The notes under the pieces were generated by a model. The model was not told the origin of the DNA, did not search any database, and saw nothing but the letters and a program-made list of their open reading frames with translations. From contig NZ_OU342399.1 of NCBI RefSeq assembly GCF_910589745.1, forward strand, positions 1,178,001 through 1,242,000: a DNA stretch of 64,000 nt. Reading direction: 5' to 3'. The translations under genes and the position numbers were made by a program. Position 1 is the stretch's first letter, and each line of letters begins with the position of its first letter. The DNA comes from Candidatus Arcticimaribacter forsetii. Its GTDB lineage: Bacteria; Bacteroidota; Bacteroidia; Flavobacteriales; Flavobacteriaceae. This document shows positions 55,571 through 64,000 of the stretch, piece by piece.

Positions 55571-57265
55571 CTAGTCTCTCGTTAACTTTCTATACTGAAT
55601 TCTCTTCGGCATGAGATCTTGACCAAGTCTCTTTTTCTTATTTTCCTCATAATCAGAATAAGAACCTTCATAAAAGTAAACTTGAGAATCTCCTTCAAAA
55701 GCCAAGATATGAGTACAAATACGATCTAAGAACCATCGGTCGTGAGAAATAACCACTGCACAACCTGCAAAATTCTCTAAACCTTCTTCTAATGCTCTTA
55801 AAGTATTAACATCAAGATCGTTTGTTGGCTCGTCTAAAAGCAATACATTTCCTTCTTCTTTAAGAGTCATTGCCAAGTGTAAACGGTTACGTTCACCTCC
55901 AGAAAGCGTTGAAACTTTCTTGTTTTGTTCACTCCCACTGAAATTAAATCGACTTAAAAAAGCTCTAGAATTAATCTGCCTACCTCCTAGCATAATTAAT
56001 TCTTGCTCGTCACTAAAATTAGACCAAATTGATTTGTCTAAATCAATATTTGAATGGGATTGATCTACATAGGCTAACTTTACTGTCTCACCAACAGAAA
56101 AACTTCCGTCGTCTGGAGTTTCTTCTCCCATTATCATTCTGAAAACCGTAGACTTACCAGCACCGTTCGGACCAATTACTCCAACAATTCCAGCCTGAGG
56201 AAGATTAAAAGAAAGATTATCGTATAAAAGTTTATCATCAAAAGCCTTCTTTACACTTTTGGCTTCAATTACATTTGTTCCAAGACGGGGTCCATTAGGA
56301 ATAAAAATTTCTAATTTTTCTTGAATTTTATTTTGATCTTGACTAGCTAATTTATCGTAATTAGATAAACGAGCTTTTTGTTTACTTTGACGTCCTTTGG
56401 GTGCCATTCGAACCCATTCTAGCTCACGTTCTAATGTTTTCTGACGTTTTGAAGCTGTTTTTTGCTCCTGTGCCATTCGTTTAGATTTTTGATCTAGCCA
56501 AGAAGAATAATTACCCTTCCAAGGGATACCCTCTCCCCGATCTAATTCAAGAATCCAACCCGCAACATTATCTAAAAAATATCTATCGTGAGTAACCGCA
56601 ATAACAGTCCCTTTATATTGTGCTAAATGATGCTCTAACCAATGAACAGACTCAGCATCTAAATGGTTGGTTGGCTCATCAAGTAAAAGAATATCTGGTT
56701 TTTGGAGTAACAGTCGACATAAAGCAACTCTACGGCGCTCTCCACCTGATAAAAATTCTATTTTTTGGTCTCCTGGAGGTGTTCTAAGAGCATCCATGGC
56801 AATTTCAAGCTGGGTGTCTAACTCCCAAGCATTTACTGCATCTATTTGATCTTGAAGAGCAGCTTGACGATCCATGAGTTGTTGCATTTTATCTGCATTC
56901 TCATAAACCTCAGGTAGTCCAAATTGATCATTAATCTGGTTGTATTCATCTAAAACTGCAACCGTTTCTGCTACTCCTTCTTTAACTATTTCAAGAACGG
57001 TTTTAGATTCATCCATCAAAGGTTCCTGTTCTAGATAGCCTACCTTATAGCCAGGTGAAAAGCTAACTTCTCCTTGATAATTTTTTTCAGTTCCAGCAAT
57101 AATTCTTAAAAGAGTAGATTTACCTGAACCGTTTAAACCTAAAATACCAATTTTAGCTCCATAAAAAAAACTCAAATAGATATCCTTCAACACTGGTTTA
57201 TTTCCTGATGGGTAAGTCTTTGAAACTCCCGACATCGAGAAAATTATTTTTTTATCATCTGACAT
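55571..57265 (-). CDS. ettA: Energy-dependent translational throttle protein EttA
   Basis: A 564-residue ABC-F ATPase without membrane segments. There are two nucleotide-binding domains with Walker A loops GLNGSGKST (residues 43-51) and GPNGAGKST, signature sequences LSGGERRRVAL and LSGGERNRLHL, and Walker B LLLDEPTNHLD and LLLDEPTNDLD. The linker (KRMAQEQKTASKRQKTLERELEWVRMAPKGRQ) is the EttA type. EttA binds the ribosomal E site and gates the first peptide bond by ATP/ADP level. It follows the small membrane gene by 2 bases. Confidence 0.93.
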   Translation of the reverse strand: MSDDKKIIFSMSGVSKTYPSGNKPVLKDIYLSFFYGAKIGILGLNGSGKSTLLRIIAGTEKNYQGEVSFSPGYKVGYLEQEPLMDESKTVLEIVKEGVAETVAVLDEYNQINDQFGLPEVYENADKMQQLMDRQAALQDQIDAVNAWELDTQLEIAMDALRTPPGDQKIEFLSGGERRRVALCRLLLQKPDILLLDEPTNHLDAESVHWLEHHLAQYKGTVIAVTHDRYFLDNVAGWILELDRGEGIPWKGNYSSWLDQKSKRMAQEQKTASKRQKTLERELEWVRMAPKGRQSKQKARLSNYDKLASQDQNKIQEKLEIFIPNGPRLGTNVIEAKSVKKAFDDKLLYDNLSFNLPQAGIVGVIGPNGAGKSTVFRMIMGEETPDDGSFSVGETVKLAYVDQSHSNIDLDKSIWSNFSDEQELIMLGGRQINSRAFLSRFNFSGSEQNKKVSTLSGGERNRLHLAMTLKEEGNVLLLDEPTNDLDVNTLRALEEGLENFAGCAVVISHDRWFLDRICTHILAFEGDSQVYFYEGSYSDYEENKKKRLGQDLMPKRIQYRKLTRD

Positions 57266-57267
57266 AA

Positions 57268-57456
57268 TTAAATTCTTCCTTTTAAAGCATTAAATGCCCA
57301 TGCAATTGCGTAAAACCCAACACCTGCAACACATAAACCAACAGCATATTCAGGGTAATCTGGATACAATATATATCCTATGACCAATAGAGCTGTTCCT
57401 AAGACCATGATTACTAATGCAGTATAACCAAATATTTTATTTTTGTTTAAGCTCAT
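57268..57456 (-). CDS. CAL67264-family small membrane protein
   Basis: A 62-residue protein from the ATG at 57456 (MSLNKNKIFGYTALVIMV). Two hydrophobic segments (YTALVIMVLGTALLVIGYIL and YAVGLCVAGVGFYAIAWAF) are separated by PDYPE, a helical hairpin. This matches my memory of the CAL67264 family, small membrane proteins found in Flavobacteriia, of unknown function. An ATG at 57483 would add nine residues without a clear role. It is cotranscribed with ettA. Confidence 0.8.
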   Translation of the reverse strand: MSLNKNKIFGYTALVIMVLGTALLVIGYILYPDYPEYAVGLCVAGVGFYAIAWAFNALKGRI

Positions 57457-57598
57457 TTGTGTGTTTTTAACATTGTGCAGCAAATATCGTTTATTTATTT
57501 TTAAAAATTAAAAACAACGAGTCAACATAACAAAGAAATCCTAGTTTGTTAAGCAATTAACCCTTCTATATTTTGTAATTTTATATCAAATTTGACGA

Positions 57599-59227
57599 AT
57601 GAATATTAGTTTCGATAAAAATGAAGATCACAACAAACTGCTGTGGTCAAATATTAGACAAAAATTTGCAACCATTTCGCTTGGAGGTGGTAAAAAACAA
57701 CTGCAAAAAATTAGAGATAAAGGCAAAATGACCGCAAGAGAGCGGGTAGCCTATCTTGTTGATTCTAATACTGAAGCATTAGAAATAGGTGGTTTTGCTG
57801 CATCAGGAATGTATGAAGAGTACGATGGATGTCCAGCAGCTGGGGTAATTGTGGTGCTAGGATATATACATAAAAGACTTTGTATAATTGTTGCTAATGA
57901 TGCTTCTGTTAAAGCAGGAGCTTGGTTTCCAATGAGTGGCAAAAAAAATCTTAGAGCGCAAGAAATTGCCTTAGAAAATAAAATTCCAATTATTTATTTA
58001 GTTGATAGTGCTGGGGTATTTTTACCCCTACAGGATGAAATTTTCCCTGACAAAGAACACTTTGGGCGTATATTTAGAAATAATGCAAGAATGAGCAGCA
58101 AAGGGATTCTCCAGATTGCTGCTGTAATGGGTAGCTGTGTTGCTGGAGGAGCCTACCTTCCTATTATGTCAGATGAATCTTTGATTGTGGATAAAACTGG
58201 AAGTATATTCTTGGCAGGAAGTTATCTTGTTAAAGCTGCTATTGGAGAAACAATTGATAATGAAACTCTAGGTGGTGCTACAACACATACAGAAATAAGT
58301 GGTGTAGCAGATTATAAGGTAAAAGACGATCCAGAAGCTTTAGAACATATCCGTGCCTTAATTCACAAAATTGGAACTCCAGAAACTGCAGGTTTCAATA
58401 GAATTGAATCAGTAGCTCCTAAACTTAATGAAGAGGAAATACTTGGCTTATTACCAGCTTCGAGAAACCAACCTTACGATACCTACCCAATACTCGAACG
58501 TTTAGTTGATAATTCGGAGCTACAGGAATATAAAAAAGGATACGGTAAAACCCTAATAACTGCTTATGCTCGTATTGATGGTTGGTCAGTAGGTATCATT
58601 GCTAATCAAAGAAAAATTGTTAAATCTGCTGATGGAGAAATGCAATTAGGAGGTGTTATTTATGGAGATGCAGCTGATAAAGCTACTCGTTTTATTGCTA
58701 ATTGTAATCAGAAAAAAATCCCTTTAGTCTTTTTGCAAGACGTAACCGGATTTATGGTCGGTAGTAAAGCAGAACATTCCGGAATTATTAAAGATGGAGC
58801 TAAAATGGTAAATGCTGTTTCGAATTCTGTAGTTCCAAAATTTACTGTAATTATGGGTAATTCATATGGTGCAGGTAATTATGCCATGTGTGGAAAAGCT
58901 TTTGACCCTAGATTAATTGTAGCTTGGCCTAGTGCAGAAATGGCAGTTATGGGGGGTTCACAGGCAGCTAAAGTGATTTCACAAATGGAAGCCTCTTCTC
59001 AAAAAAAGAAAGGAATTGAGATTGATGATGTTGCGCAAGAAAAGTTATTCAAGAAAATTAAAGAAGGATATGATCGACAAACGTCACCAATTTATGCAGC
59101 TTCTAGAATGTGGACGGATGCGATAATAAACCCTTTAAAAACTAGGGAGTGGATAAGTAAAGGTATTGAAGCTGCGAACCACGCTCCCATAACTGAAAAA
59201 TTTAATATGGGAGTTCTTCAAGTTTAG
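57599..59227 (+). CDS. Acyl-CoA carboxylase carboxyltransferase (beta) subunit
   Basis: A 542-residue biotin-dependent carboxyltransferase. MTARERVAYLVDSNTEALEIGGFA, the CoA-binding IIYLVDSAGVFLPLQDEIFPDKEHFGRIFRNNARMSSKGILQIA region and the second crotonase domain (VFLQDVTGFMVGSKAEHSGIIKDGAKMVNAVSNS, with MGNSYGAGNYAMCGKAFDPR) are clear. Methylcrotonyl-CoA or propionyl-CoA are likely substrates. No biotin carboxylase or BCCP gene is next to it. Its last 26 bases overlap the convergent menE stop. Confidence 0.9.
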   Translation: MNISFDKNEDHNKLLWSNIRQKFATISLGGGKKQLQKIRDKGKMTARERVAYLVDSNTEALEIGGFAASGMYEEYDGCPAAGVIVVLGYIHKRLCIIVANDASVKAGAWFPMSGKKNLRAQEIALENKIPIIYLVDSAGVFLPLQDEIFPDKEHFGRIFRNNARMSSKGILQIAAVMGSCVAGGAYLPIMSDESLIVDKTGSIFLAGSYLVKAAIGETIDNETLGGATTHTEISGVADYKVKDDPEALEHIRALIHKIGTPETAGFNRIESVAPKLNEEEILGLLPASRNQPYDTYPILERLVDNSELQEYKKGYGKTLITAYARIDGWSVGIIANQRKIVKSADGEMQLGGVIYGDAADKATRFIANCNQKKIPLVFLQDVTGFMVGSKAEHSGIIKDGAKMVNAVSNSVVPKFTVIMGNSYGAGNYAMCGKAFDPRLIVAWPSAEMAVMGGSQAAKVISQMEASSQKKKGIEIDDVAQEKLFKKIKEGYDRQTSPIYAASRMWTDAIINPLKTREWISKGIEAANHAPITEKFNMGVLQV

Positions 59228-60284
59228 AAAGAGTTTCTTTCCGTTTTAATTTTCCATTATCGGTATACTCAAATGATTCCAAATGATAGATTTTTTTTGG
59301 TATTTCATATTCCGTTAAAACACCTGATTCTCTGATTAAATCTATTATGCCAATGATGGGCTTTTTTTGTTCCACTACCAAAACAGATTGTTGACCTAAT
59401 TTTTCATCTGGAATTCCTCCAATAAAATAAGGAAAAGATAGTAATGAACTTATTTTACGCTCTATCGCTTCGGGTATGATTTTTATACCTCCAGAATTAA
59501 TTACAGTATCATTTCTTCCTAAAAGAAAAAATGAATTAGCTGTTTTTAATTCTACAATATCATTTGTAACAATGGGTTCCGTTTGGATATAGGGAACTTC
59601 AATATTCAAACAAGAACGATCATCTTTTGAAATGGTTACCCCCGGTAAAACATGATAAGAAGAATCGTTTGAAAAAATTGAACGAGAGGCTATATGAGTT
59701 AAAGTTTCGGTCATCCCGTAGGTAACAAAACTTTTAGTTTTTTTTGTTTTTAAAGATTCTAATAATGATTCCGAGGGTGCAGCTCCACCAATAATTAAGG
59801 TTTTAATTTGATTAATACTATTCAAACTATTCTCTGCTTGTAGAGGAACCATTGCTGCGAAATCATAAAGAGTTGATTTTCCGTCTAAAACATTACCGTT
59901 AGGAGGAAGAATATCTATTTCTAAACCTAAGATCATTGCCCGAACCAACATCATTTTTCCAGCAATAAAATCTGCTGACAAACAATGAAGAGCCCGATCA
60001 CCTATTTTCAATCCAAAATGATCACCTGTAGCTACTGCAGAATAAACCATAGCTTGTTTTGAATAACTTATTTTCTTTGGGGAACCGGTTGAACCAGAAG
60101 TTTTGACCTCGATTGAGTCTTTTGAATTAATCCAATCCATCAAAAAATCACCTATGGATTTTTCATGGGGTTTTCCTTCTTTTATAAAACTATAAGCAAC
60201 TACAAAAAGATCGTCATACGAATAGGCAATCCCATTCATTTTAAAACGATTATGAATATTTCTATAACTCGGTACTTGACTCAT
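59202..60284 (-). CDS. menE: O-succinylbenzoate-CoA ligase-like AMP-binding enzyme
   Basis: A 360-residue adenylate-forming enzyme, short for the family as is usual for Bacteroidetes MenE. The P-loop IEVKTSGSTGSPKKISYSKQAM (residues about 57-78), TYGMTETLTHIASRS, and the hinge LGRNDTVINSGGIKIIPEAIE are visible; the C-terminal Lys is in NGKLKRKETLSK. The step makes O-succinylbenzoyl-CoA in menaquinone synthesis. It overlaps the CPBP gene by 23 bases and belongs to the men cluster. Confidence 0.9.
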   Translation of the reverse strand: MSQVPSYRNIHNRFKMNGIAYSYDDLFVVAYSFIKEGKPHEKSIGDFLMDWINSKDSIEVKTSGSTGSPKKISYSKQAMVYSAVATGDHFGLKIGDRALHCLSADFIAGKMMLVRAMILGLEIDILPPNGNVLDGKSTLYDFAAMVPLQAENSLNSINQIKTLIIGGAAPSESLLESLKTKKTKSFVTYGMTETLTHIASRSIFSNDSSYHVLPGVTISKDDRSCLNIEVPYIQTEPIVTNDIVELKTANSFFLLGRNDTVINSGGIKIIPEAIERKISSLLSFPYFIGGIPDEKLGQQSVLVVEQKKPIIGIIDLIRESGVLTEYEIPKKIYHLESFEYTDNGKLKRKETLSKLEELPY

Positions 60285-61206
60285 ATATACGTGCAGTTAA
60301 TTTATGTTTCCAATTCGACCAACCGTATTTTTTTGCAAAAACCAATAATGAAAAAGGATATAAGACCAAAAATACTATCAGGATGTCTGGCATTAAAGAA
60401 GGTTCAGAAATAGACTTTAAAACAGAATATGTCTGTAAAGCAGTCCAATCAGAAGTTACTAACAATGCTATAATTAAATTATTAGCAATATGATAGCCTA
60501 AAGCCAATTCAATCCCTTCATCTAAAAGGGTAATTAGACCGAAGAAAAGTCCGGAACCTACATAAAAGATTAAAACTCCAAAACCTAGTTTATCAATTTC
60601 TGGATTGAAAATATGAAGAGAACCGAAAATTAAAGAAGTTAAAATTAAAGGGAGCCATCGCGTTTTGGTAAGTTTTGCAAAACCCTGCATCAAATACCCT
60701 CTAAATAAGAATTCTTCAAGTCCAGCTTGAAAAGGAATGAATATAACTGAAATCACCAGCAAGATCATAAAAGGTTTTAACTGAAAAGTTATTTCATAAT
60801 CTTCAGGGGCTAATAAATATCCAGTTCCCACGAGTAGAACAGAAATTATTGAACACAAGGTAAAAGCAAAAGTTACTCTTCTAAAATCAATCTTTTTTCT
60901 TGATGTAGTTACGCTACGTATACTTTGTTTGTGAATATTTAAGACAAAAAGAAAACCAAGAAATGCGATAAAAAAAGAAAACAATAACAGAAATAATGTC
61001 AAATTCTTGTCTAAATGATTAAACATGGACATCGGATTCTTCGGATCCATCATCGCTGTAGATTCTTCTGATATAAAAAATAACATGGGTACTTGACCCA
61101 CAAAACTAAATGTGATTACAATCATTGAACCTAATAGGTACCATGCAAACGGTAAACGTTTATTTATATCGACTTCAAGAAATTTATTTATTGAATTTCG
61201 CTCCAT
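60262..61206 (-). CDS. CPBP family intramembrane metalloprotease
   Basis: A 314-residue membrane protein with about eight hydrophobic segments. The CPBP (Abi/CAAX protease) motifs are GLEEFLFRGYLMQGF (EE..R), the LTSLIFGSLHIFNPE His motif and a LGYHIANNLIIALLV H-x3-N motif. Substrate unknown. It is inserted between menC and menE and overlaps both, so it is cotranscribed with menaquinone genes. A role in lipid-soluble product handling or envelope quality control would be a guess. Confidence 0.88.
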   Translation of the reverse strand: MERNSINKFLEVDINKRLPFAWYLLGSMIVITFSFVGQVPMLFFISEESTAMMDPKNPMSMFNHLDKNLTLFLLLFSFFIAFLGFLFVLNIHKQSIRSVTTSRKKIDFRRVTFAFTLCSIISVLLVGTGYLLAPEDYEITFQLKPFMILLVISVIFIPFQAGLEEFLFRGYLMQGFAKLTKTRWLPLILTSLIFGSLHIFNPEIDKLGFGVLIFYVGSGLFFGLITLLDEGIELALGYHIANNLIIALLVTSDWTALQTYSVLKSISEPSLMPDILIVFLVLYPFSLLVFAKKYGWSNWKHKLTARIYESSTEL

Positions 61207-62222
61207 TTTTTAAACTTATCATAAACAATATACCCATTTTTTACTTCTAAAGGGGAATCAATATTATTCGTGTATAAACTTCCTGTTCCCAAACCTTGAG
61301 GACCTGAGGGATTTAAGGTATAAGTCCATTGAGAAATAGCATTTAAACCAACATTACTCTCTAATGCACTCGTAACCCACCAACCTATATTATCACTTTC
61401 TGCTAGATTTATCCACTCCATGGAGCCTCTAAAACCTCCAATAAAGCTAGGTTTTAAAATTATATATTGAGGTTTAATTGCATCCAATAACAATTTCTTT
61501 TCCTCATATTCAAAAACACCAATTAATTCTTCATCTAGCGCAATAGGAATCGGAGTGTTTTTACATAAATAAGACATGGCTTCAATTTGCCCTTGTTTTA
61601 TTGGTTGTTCAATAGAATGGATTCCAAATTCTGACAATTTGTTAAGTTTTTCTAGTGCTTCAGCAAGTGTAAAAGCCCCATTAGCATCAACCCTAATTAC
61701 AATATCTTTAGGAGAAAACTTAGACCGTATAGCTTTTAAAACTTCTATTTCTTGTTTAAAATCTAAAGCACCTACTTTCATTTTGATGCATTTAAAACCA
61801 GCTGCCAATTTATCTTCCAGCTGTTTCATCATAAAGGACTTATCCCCCATCCAAATGAGTCCGTTTATTTCTATATTATCATTTGAGGATGTAAAATCTG
61901 AAGGAAAAATTAGGTAAGGATCTTCTGAGTTTATAGACAAAAAAGCTGTTTCTAATCCCATTTGAATCGAAGGAAACTCGATCATTTTGTGATATAAAAA
62001 ATCAAACCCTTGATCTATATTTTCACAAACCCATTTAAGCTTCTCTTCATAATCAATACGATCGTCGCAGCTCAAGCCTCTTAAAATACCGCACTCGCCA
62101 ATTCCCCTTTTACCATTGTTCTCAAGTTTAATAAACCAAGTTTCCTTTTGTATTAAAATACCTCGAGAAGTTCCGCTAGGTTGTTTAAAATCAAGAATAT
62201 ATCGATGATAGCTAGCTTTCAT
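61188..62222 (-). CDS. menC: o-Succinylbenzoate synthase
   Basis: A 344-residue enolase-superfamily enzyme that dehydrates SHCHC to o-succinylbenzoate. The barrel lysines lie in FKCIKMKVGALDF (KxK), followed by VIRVDANGAFTLAEALEKL, HSIEQPI, and IALDEELIG as metal-binding Asp/Glu/Asp positions; ILKPSFIGGF carries the second catalytic Lys. It overlaps the CPBP gene by 19 bases and starts 1 base from the menA stop. Confidence 0.91.
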   Translation of the reverse strand: MKASYHRYILDFKQPSGTSRGILIQKETWFIKLENNGKRGIGECGILRGLSCDDRIDYEEKLKWVCENIDQGFDFLYHKMIEFPSIQMGLETAFLSINSEDPYLIFPSDFTSSNDNIEINGLIWMGDKSFMMKQLEDKLAAGFKCIKMKVGALDFKQEIEVLKAIRSKFSPKDIVIRVDANGAFTLAEALEKLNKLSEFGIHSIEQPIKQGQIEAMSYLCKNTPIPIALDEELIGVFEYEEKKLLLDAIKPQYIILKPSFIGGFRGSMEWINLAESDNIGWWVTSALESNVGLNAISQWTYTLNPSGPQGLGTGSLYTNNIDSPLEVKNGYIVYDKFKKWSEIQ

Positions 62223-62223
62223 T

Positions 62224-63123
62224 TTATATATTTTGTCCTATTGAAAAAAGAAGAGCAAATAAGAACGTACACAATGCTAATCTCTTTAACTCTGGATCAA
62301 ATTCTTTTGGATCAGTATATCCTAAAACACGTCTTAAATGAATCATCAATAATAAAACGGCAATCATAAAAAGATAAGAAGGTTGACTCAATGTTTTAGA
62401 ATATAAAACAGATGTAAATACCGCTCCAATTAATAAAAAAGCATGGTAAATTTTAGAATAACTTGATCCTAAAAGAACCGCTATAGTAATCTTATTAGAT
62501 TTTTTATCAGTTTCAAGATCGCGCATATTATTTAAATTTAAAACACCAACACTTAATAATCCAATGGAGGTAGCCGGTAAAATTAATTCAATTGAAAAGG
62601 TATTATTTTGTAAAAAATAGGAACCTAAAACACTTACTCCTCCAAAAAACACAAAGACAAAAAAATCGCCAAAAGCTCGATAACCATATGCATTTTCGCC
62701 TACAGTATATTTAATAGCTGCATAAACAGAAGCAACGGCTAGAGCAACAAAAATTAAAACATACAGCAGTTCAGAAGAATCAAATGCAATTAATATTAGA
62801 GTGAATGATAAAATAAGCGAAGAAGCAACTGTGATTTGAATTCCTTTTTTCAGTTCCTTTCTAGAAAGTAATCCCTGCTGTAAAACTCTTGCAGGACCAA
62901 TTCTATCATTATTATCTGTTCCCTTTACACCATCACCATAATCATTAGCAAAATTTGATAAAATCTGAAATGCGATCGTAGTAGCTAAGGATAGTATTAA
63001 AATAGTTATCGAAAAACTAGGACTAGAATATGCAAGACCGTTACCAACAATTATTCCGGATAAAGAGAGTGGTAACGTTCTCAAACGAGCAGCCTCTAAC
63101 CAAACTTTAAATTTTGAATTCAT
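62224..63123 (-). CDS. menA: 1,4-Dihydroxy-2-naphthoate polyprenyltransferase
   Basis: A 299-residue membrane enzyme of the UbiA family joining the naphthoate ring to the polyprenyl tail. Motif 1 is NFANDYGDGVKGTDNNDRIGPARVLQQG near residue 60, and motif 2 is NLNNMRDLETDKKSNKITIAVLLG. About eight hydrophobic segments are seen. The start MNSKFKVWLEAARLRTLPLS is typical of MenA. The upstream gap to menB is 205 bases. Confidence 0.93.
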   Translation of the reverse strand: MNSKFKVWLEAARLRTLPLSLSGIIVGNGLAYSSPSFSITILILSLATTIAFQILSNFANDYGDGVKGTDNNDRIGPARVLQQGLLSRKELKKGIQITVASSLILSFTLILIAFDSSELLYVLIFVALAVASVYAAIKYTVGENAYGYRAFGDFFVFVFFGGVSVLGSYFLQNNTFSIELILPATSIGLLSVGVLNLNNMRDLETDKKSNKITIAVLLGSSYSKIYHAFLLIGAVFTSVLYSKTLSQPSYLFMIAVLLLMIHLRRVLGYTDPKEFDPELKRLALCTFLFALLFSIGQNI

Positions 63124-63328
63124 CTATTATTTTGTAATTCAATTCGTTTTATTTTAATAAACTACCCTATCCTAATACAGAATTAAAAAACAATTAAATA
63201 CATCTAAAAAAATAAAGATGCTTTTTTACAGTTTAATACTATTCTAATAAAACGGATGATCTATTTTTATTTTCTTGATTGTCCAATTTAAATAACCCTT
63301 TGCTGTGAAAGAAAGCAATAAGACTCTT

Positions 63329-64000
63329 TTATGGAAACTTAGGATACTGTTTAAAATTAGGGTCACGGCGTTCTAAAAATGCATTTTTACCCTCCTGAGC
63401 CTCATCCATTAAATAATACATTAAGGTTGCATCTCCAGCTAATTGCATTAATCCATGCTGCCCATCTAATTCAGCATTTAAACAGCGTTTAACCATTCTT
63501 AAAGCGAGCGGGCTTCTTTTTTGCATAATTTGACACCATTCAACTACAGTTTTTTCAAGATCTTCAAGGGGTACAACTTTATTTACCATACCCATTTCTT
63601 CCGCTTCTTTAGCAGAATATTGTTGACATAAGAACCAAATCTCACGTGCTTTTTTCTGACCAACGTGACGTGCTAAATAAGATGAACCAAATCCACCGTC
63701 GAAACTTCCAACTTTAGGACCTGTTTGTCCAAAAATTGCGTTATCGCTTGCTATTGTTAAATCACAAACAACATGTAAGACATGACCACCACCGATAGCA
63801 TAACCATTGACCATTGCAATAACTGGTTTAGGGATTTCTCTTATCTTTTTATGTAAATCAAGTACATTTAATCTGGGTACGCCATCTTCACCTACATAAC
63901 CCCCAACACCTTTAACATTTTGATCGCCTCCACTACAAAAAGCCTTGTCCCCCATTCCGGTAAAAACAATGATATCAATATCATTACGTTCACGACAAAC
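63329..64000 (-). CDS. menB: 1,4-Dihydroxy-2-naphthoyl-CoA synthase (5' end outside window)
   Basis: The last 223 residues of a crotonase-fold enzyme; the reading frame is open to the right edge, so the gene continues beyond it and the ATG at 63955 is internal. [20 protein letters not shown] is the CoA/oxyanion region, [50 protein letters not shown] is the MenB signature, and the C-terminus ends [13 protein letters not shown], diagnostic for MenB. It closes the ring in menaquinone synthesis. Confidence 0.95.
   Translation of the reverse strand, partial: VCRERNDIDIIVFTGMGDKAFCSGGDQNVKGVGGYVGEDGVPRLNVLDLHKKIREIPKPVIAMVNGYAIGGGHVLHVVCDLTIASDNAIFGQTGPKVGSFDGGFGSSYLARHVGQKKAREIWFLCQQYSAKEAEEMGMVNKVVPLEDLEKTVVEWCQIMQKRSPLALRMVKRCLNAELDGQHGLMQLAGDATLMYYLMDEAQEGKNAFLERRDPNFKQYPKFP

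Noticed and set aside
63124-63328. Gap between menA and menB as site of a further small gene or RNA
   Set aside because: Only a 15-codon TTG frame and two 5-6 bp hairpins without good T-runs were seen; treated as spacer with a possible weak terminator.
1-64000. tRNA, rRNA, CRISPR arrays, insertion sequences, prophage or toxin-antitoxin genes
   Set aside because: Scanned by eye for cloverleaf arms, regularly spaced repeats, transposase or integrase proteins; none was seen.

Overview
The window is one continuous chromosomal stretch of a low-GC member of the Bacteroidetes, most probably a Flavobacteriaceae. The evidence is the gene families (PorX, GldF/GldG, the CAL67264-type small membrane protein, the LpxC-FabZ fusion, bifunctional HisB and HisIE, TonB-linked outer membrane proteins with a carboxypeptidase-like N-terminus) and promoters that fit the flavobacterial -7 consensus TAnnTTTG. 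I cannot name the genus. No rRNA, tRNA, CRISPR array, insertion sequence, prophage or integrase was seen, so this is core genome rather than an island.

Layout: 1-3764 holds small stand-alone genes (DUF2911, a Tat-exported TIM-barrel protein, an NTF2-like protein, DUF6428, DUF2461). 3825-11467 is a complete histidine operon on the minus strand (hisG-D-C-B-H-A, an inserted DinB-like gene, hisF, hisIE), preceded by a His-rich leader peptide and an attenuator. 11618-19159 is a second minus-strand run: HD phosphohydrolase, lpxD, lpxC-fabZ, lpxA, efp, sucD, fabG and a prohibitin-like gene, closed by a strong terminator. 19183-22758 is plus strand: porX, tsaE, a DUF4258 gene and aroB. It meets PEP carboxylase (ppc) head-on in a shared 13-bp hairpin. 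An Lrp-type regulator and an M14 peptidase follow, then an XRE regulator, a lipoprotein and TerC on the plus strand.

28850-35362 (minus) carries parC, parE, purC and phoH. 35459-39868 (plus) carries a SAM hydrolase-like gene, gldF, gldG and dnaN. 39944-47951 (minus) holds a frameshifted alpha-oxoamine synthase-type aminotransferase, a cysteine-synthase-like enzyme, an S9 peptidase, a threonine aldolase and a large zinc protease. 48040-52637 (plus) holds prfB with its programmed frameshift, a HAD hydrolase, an ArsC-family protein and an outer membrane receptor. fumC, a GNAT enzyme, ettA and an acyl-CoA carboxylase beta subunit follow. The right end (59202-64000, minus) is a menaquinone cluster: menB (cut by the window edge), menA, menC, a CPBP membrane protease and menE.

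The most informative non-coding signals are the his attenuator with mutually exclusive hairpins, the prfB recoding site without a well-placed Shine-Dalgarno sequence, 14-nt repeats bracketing the XRE/M14 intergenic region, a 16-bp palindrome at the lrp promoter, and a hairpin built from the coding ends of aroB and ppc. No wholly new multi-gene system was recognised.
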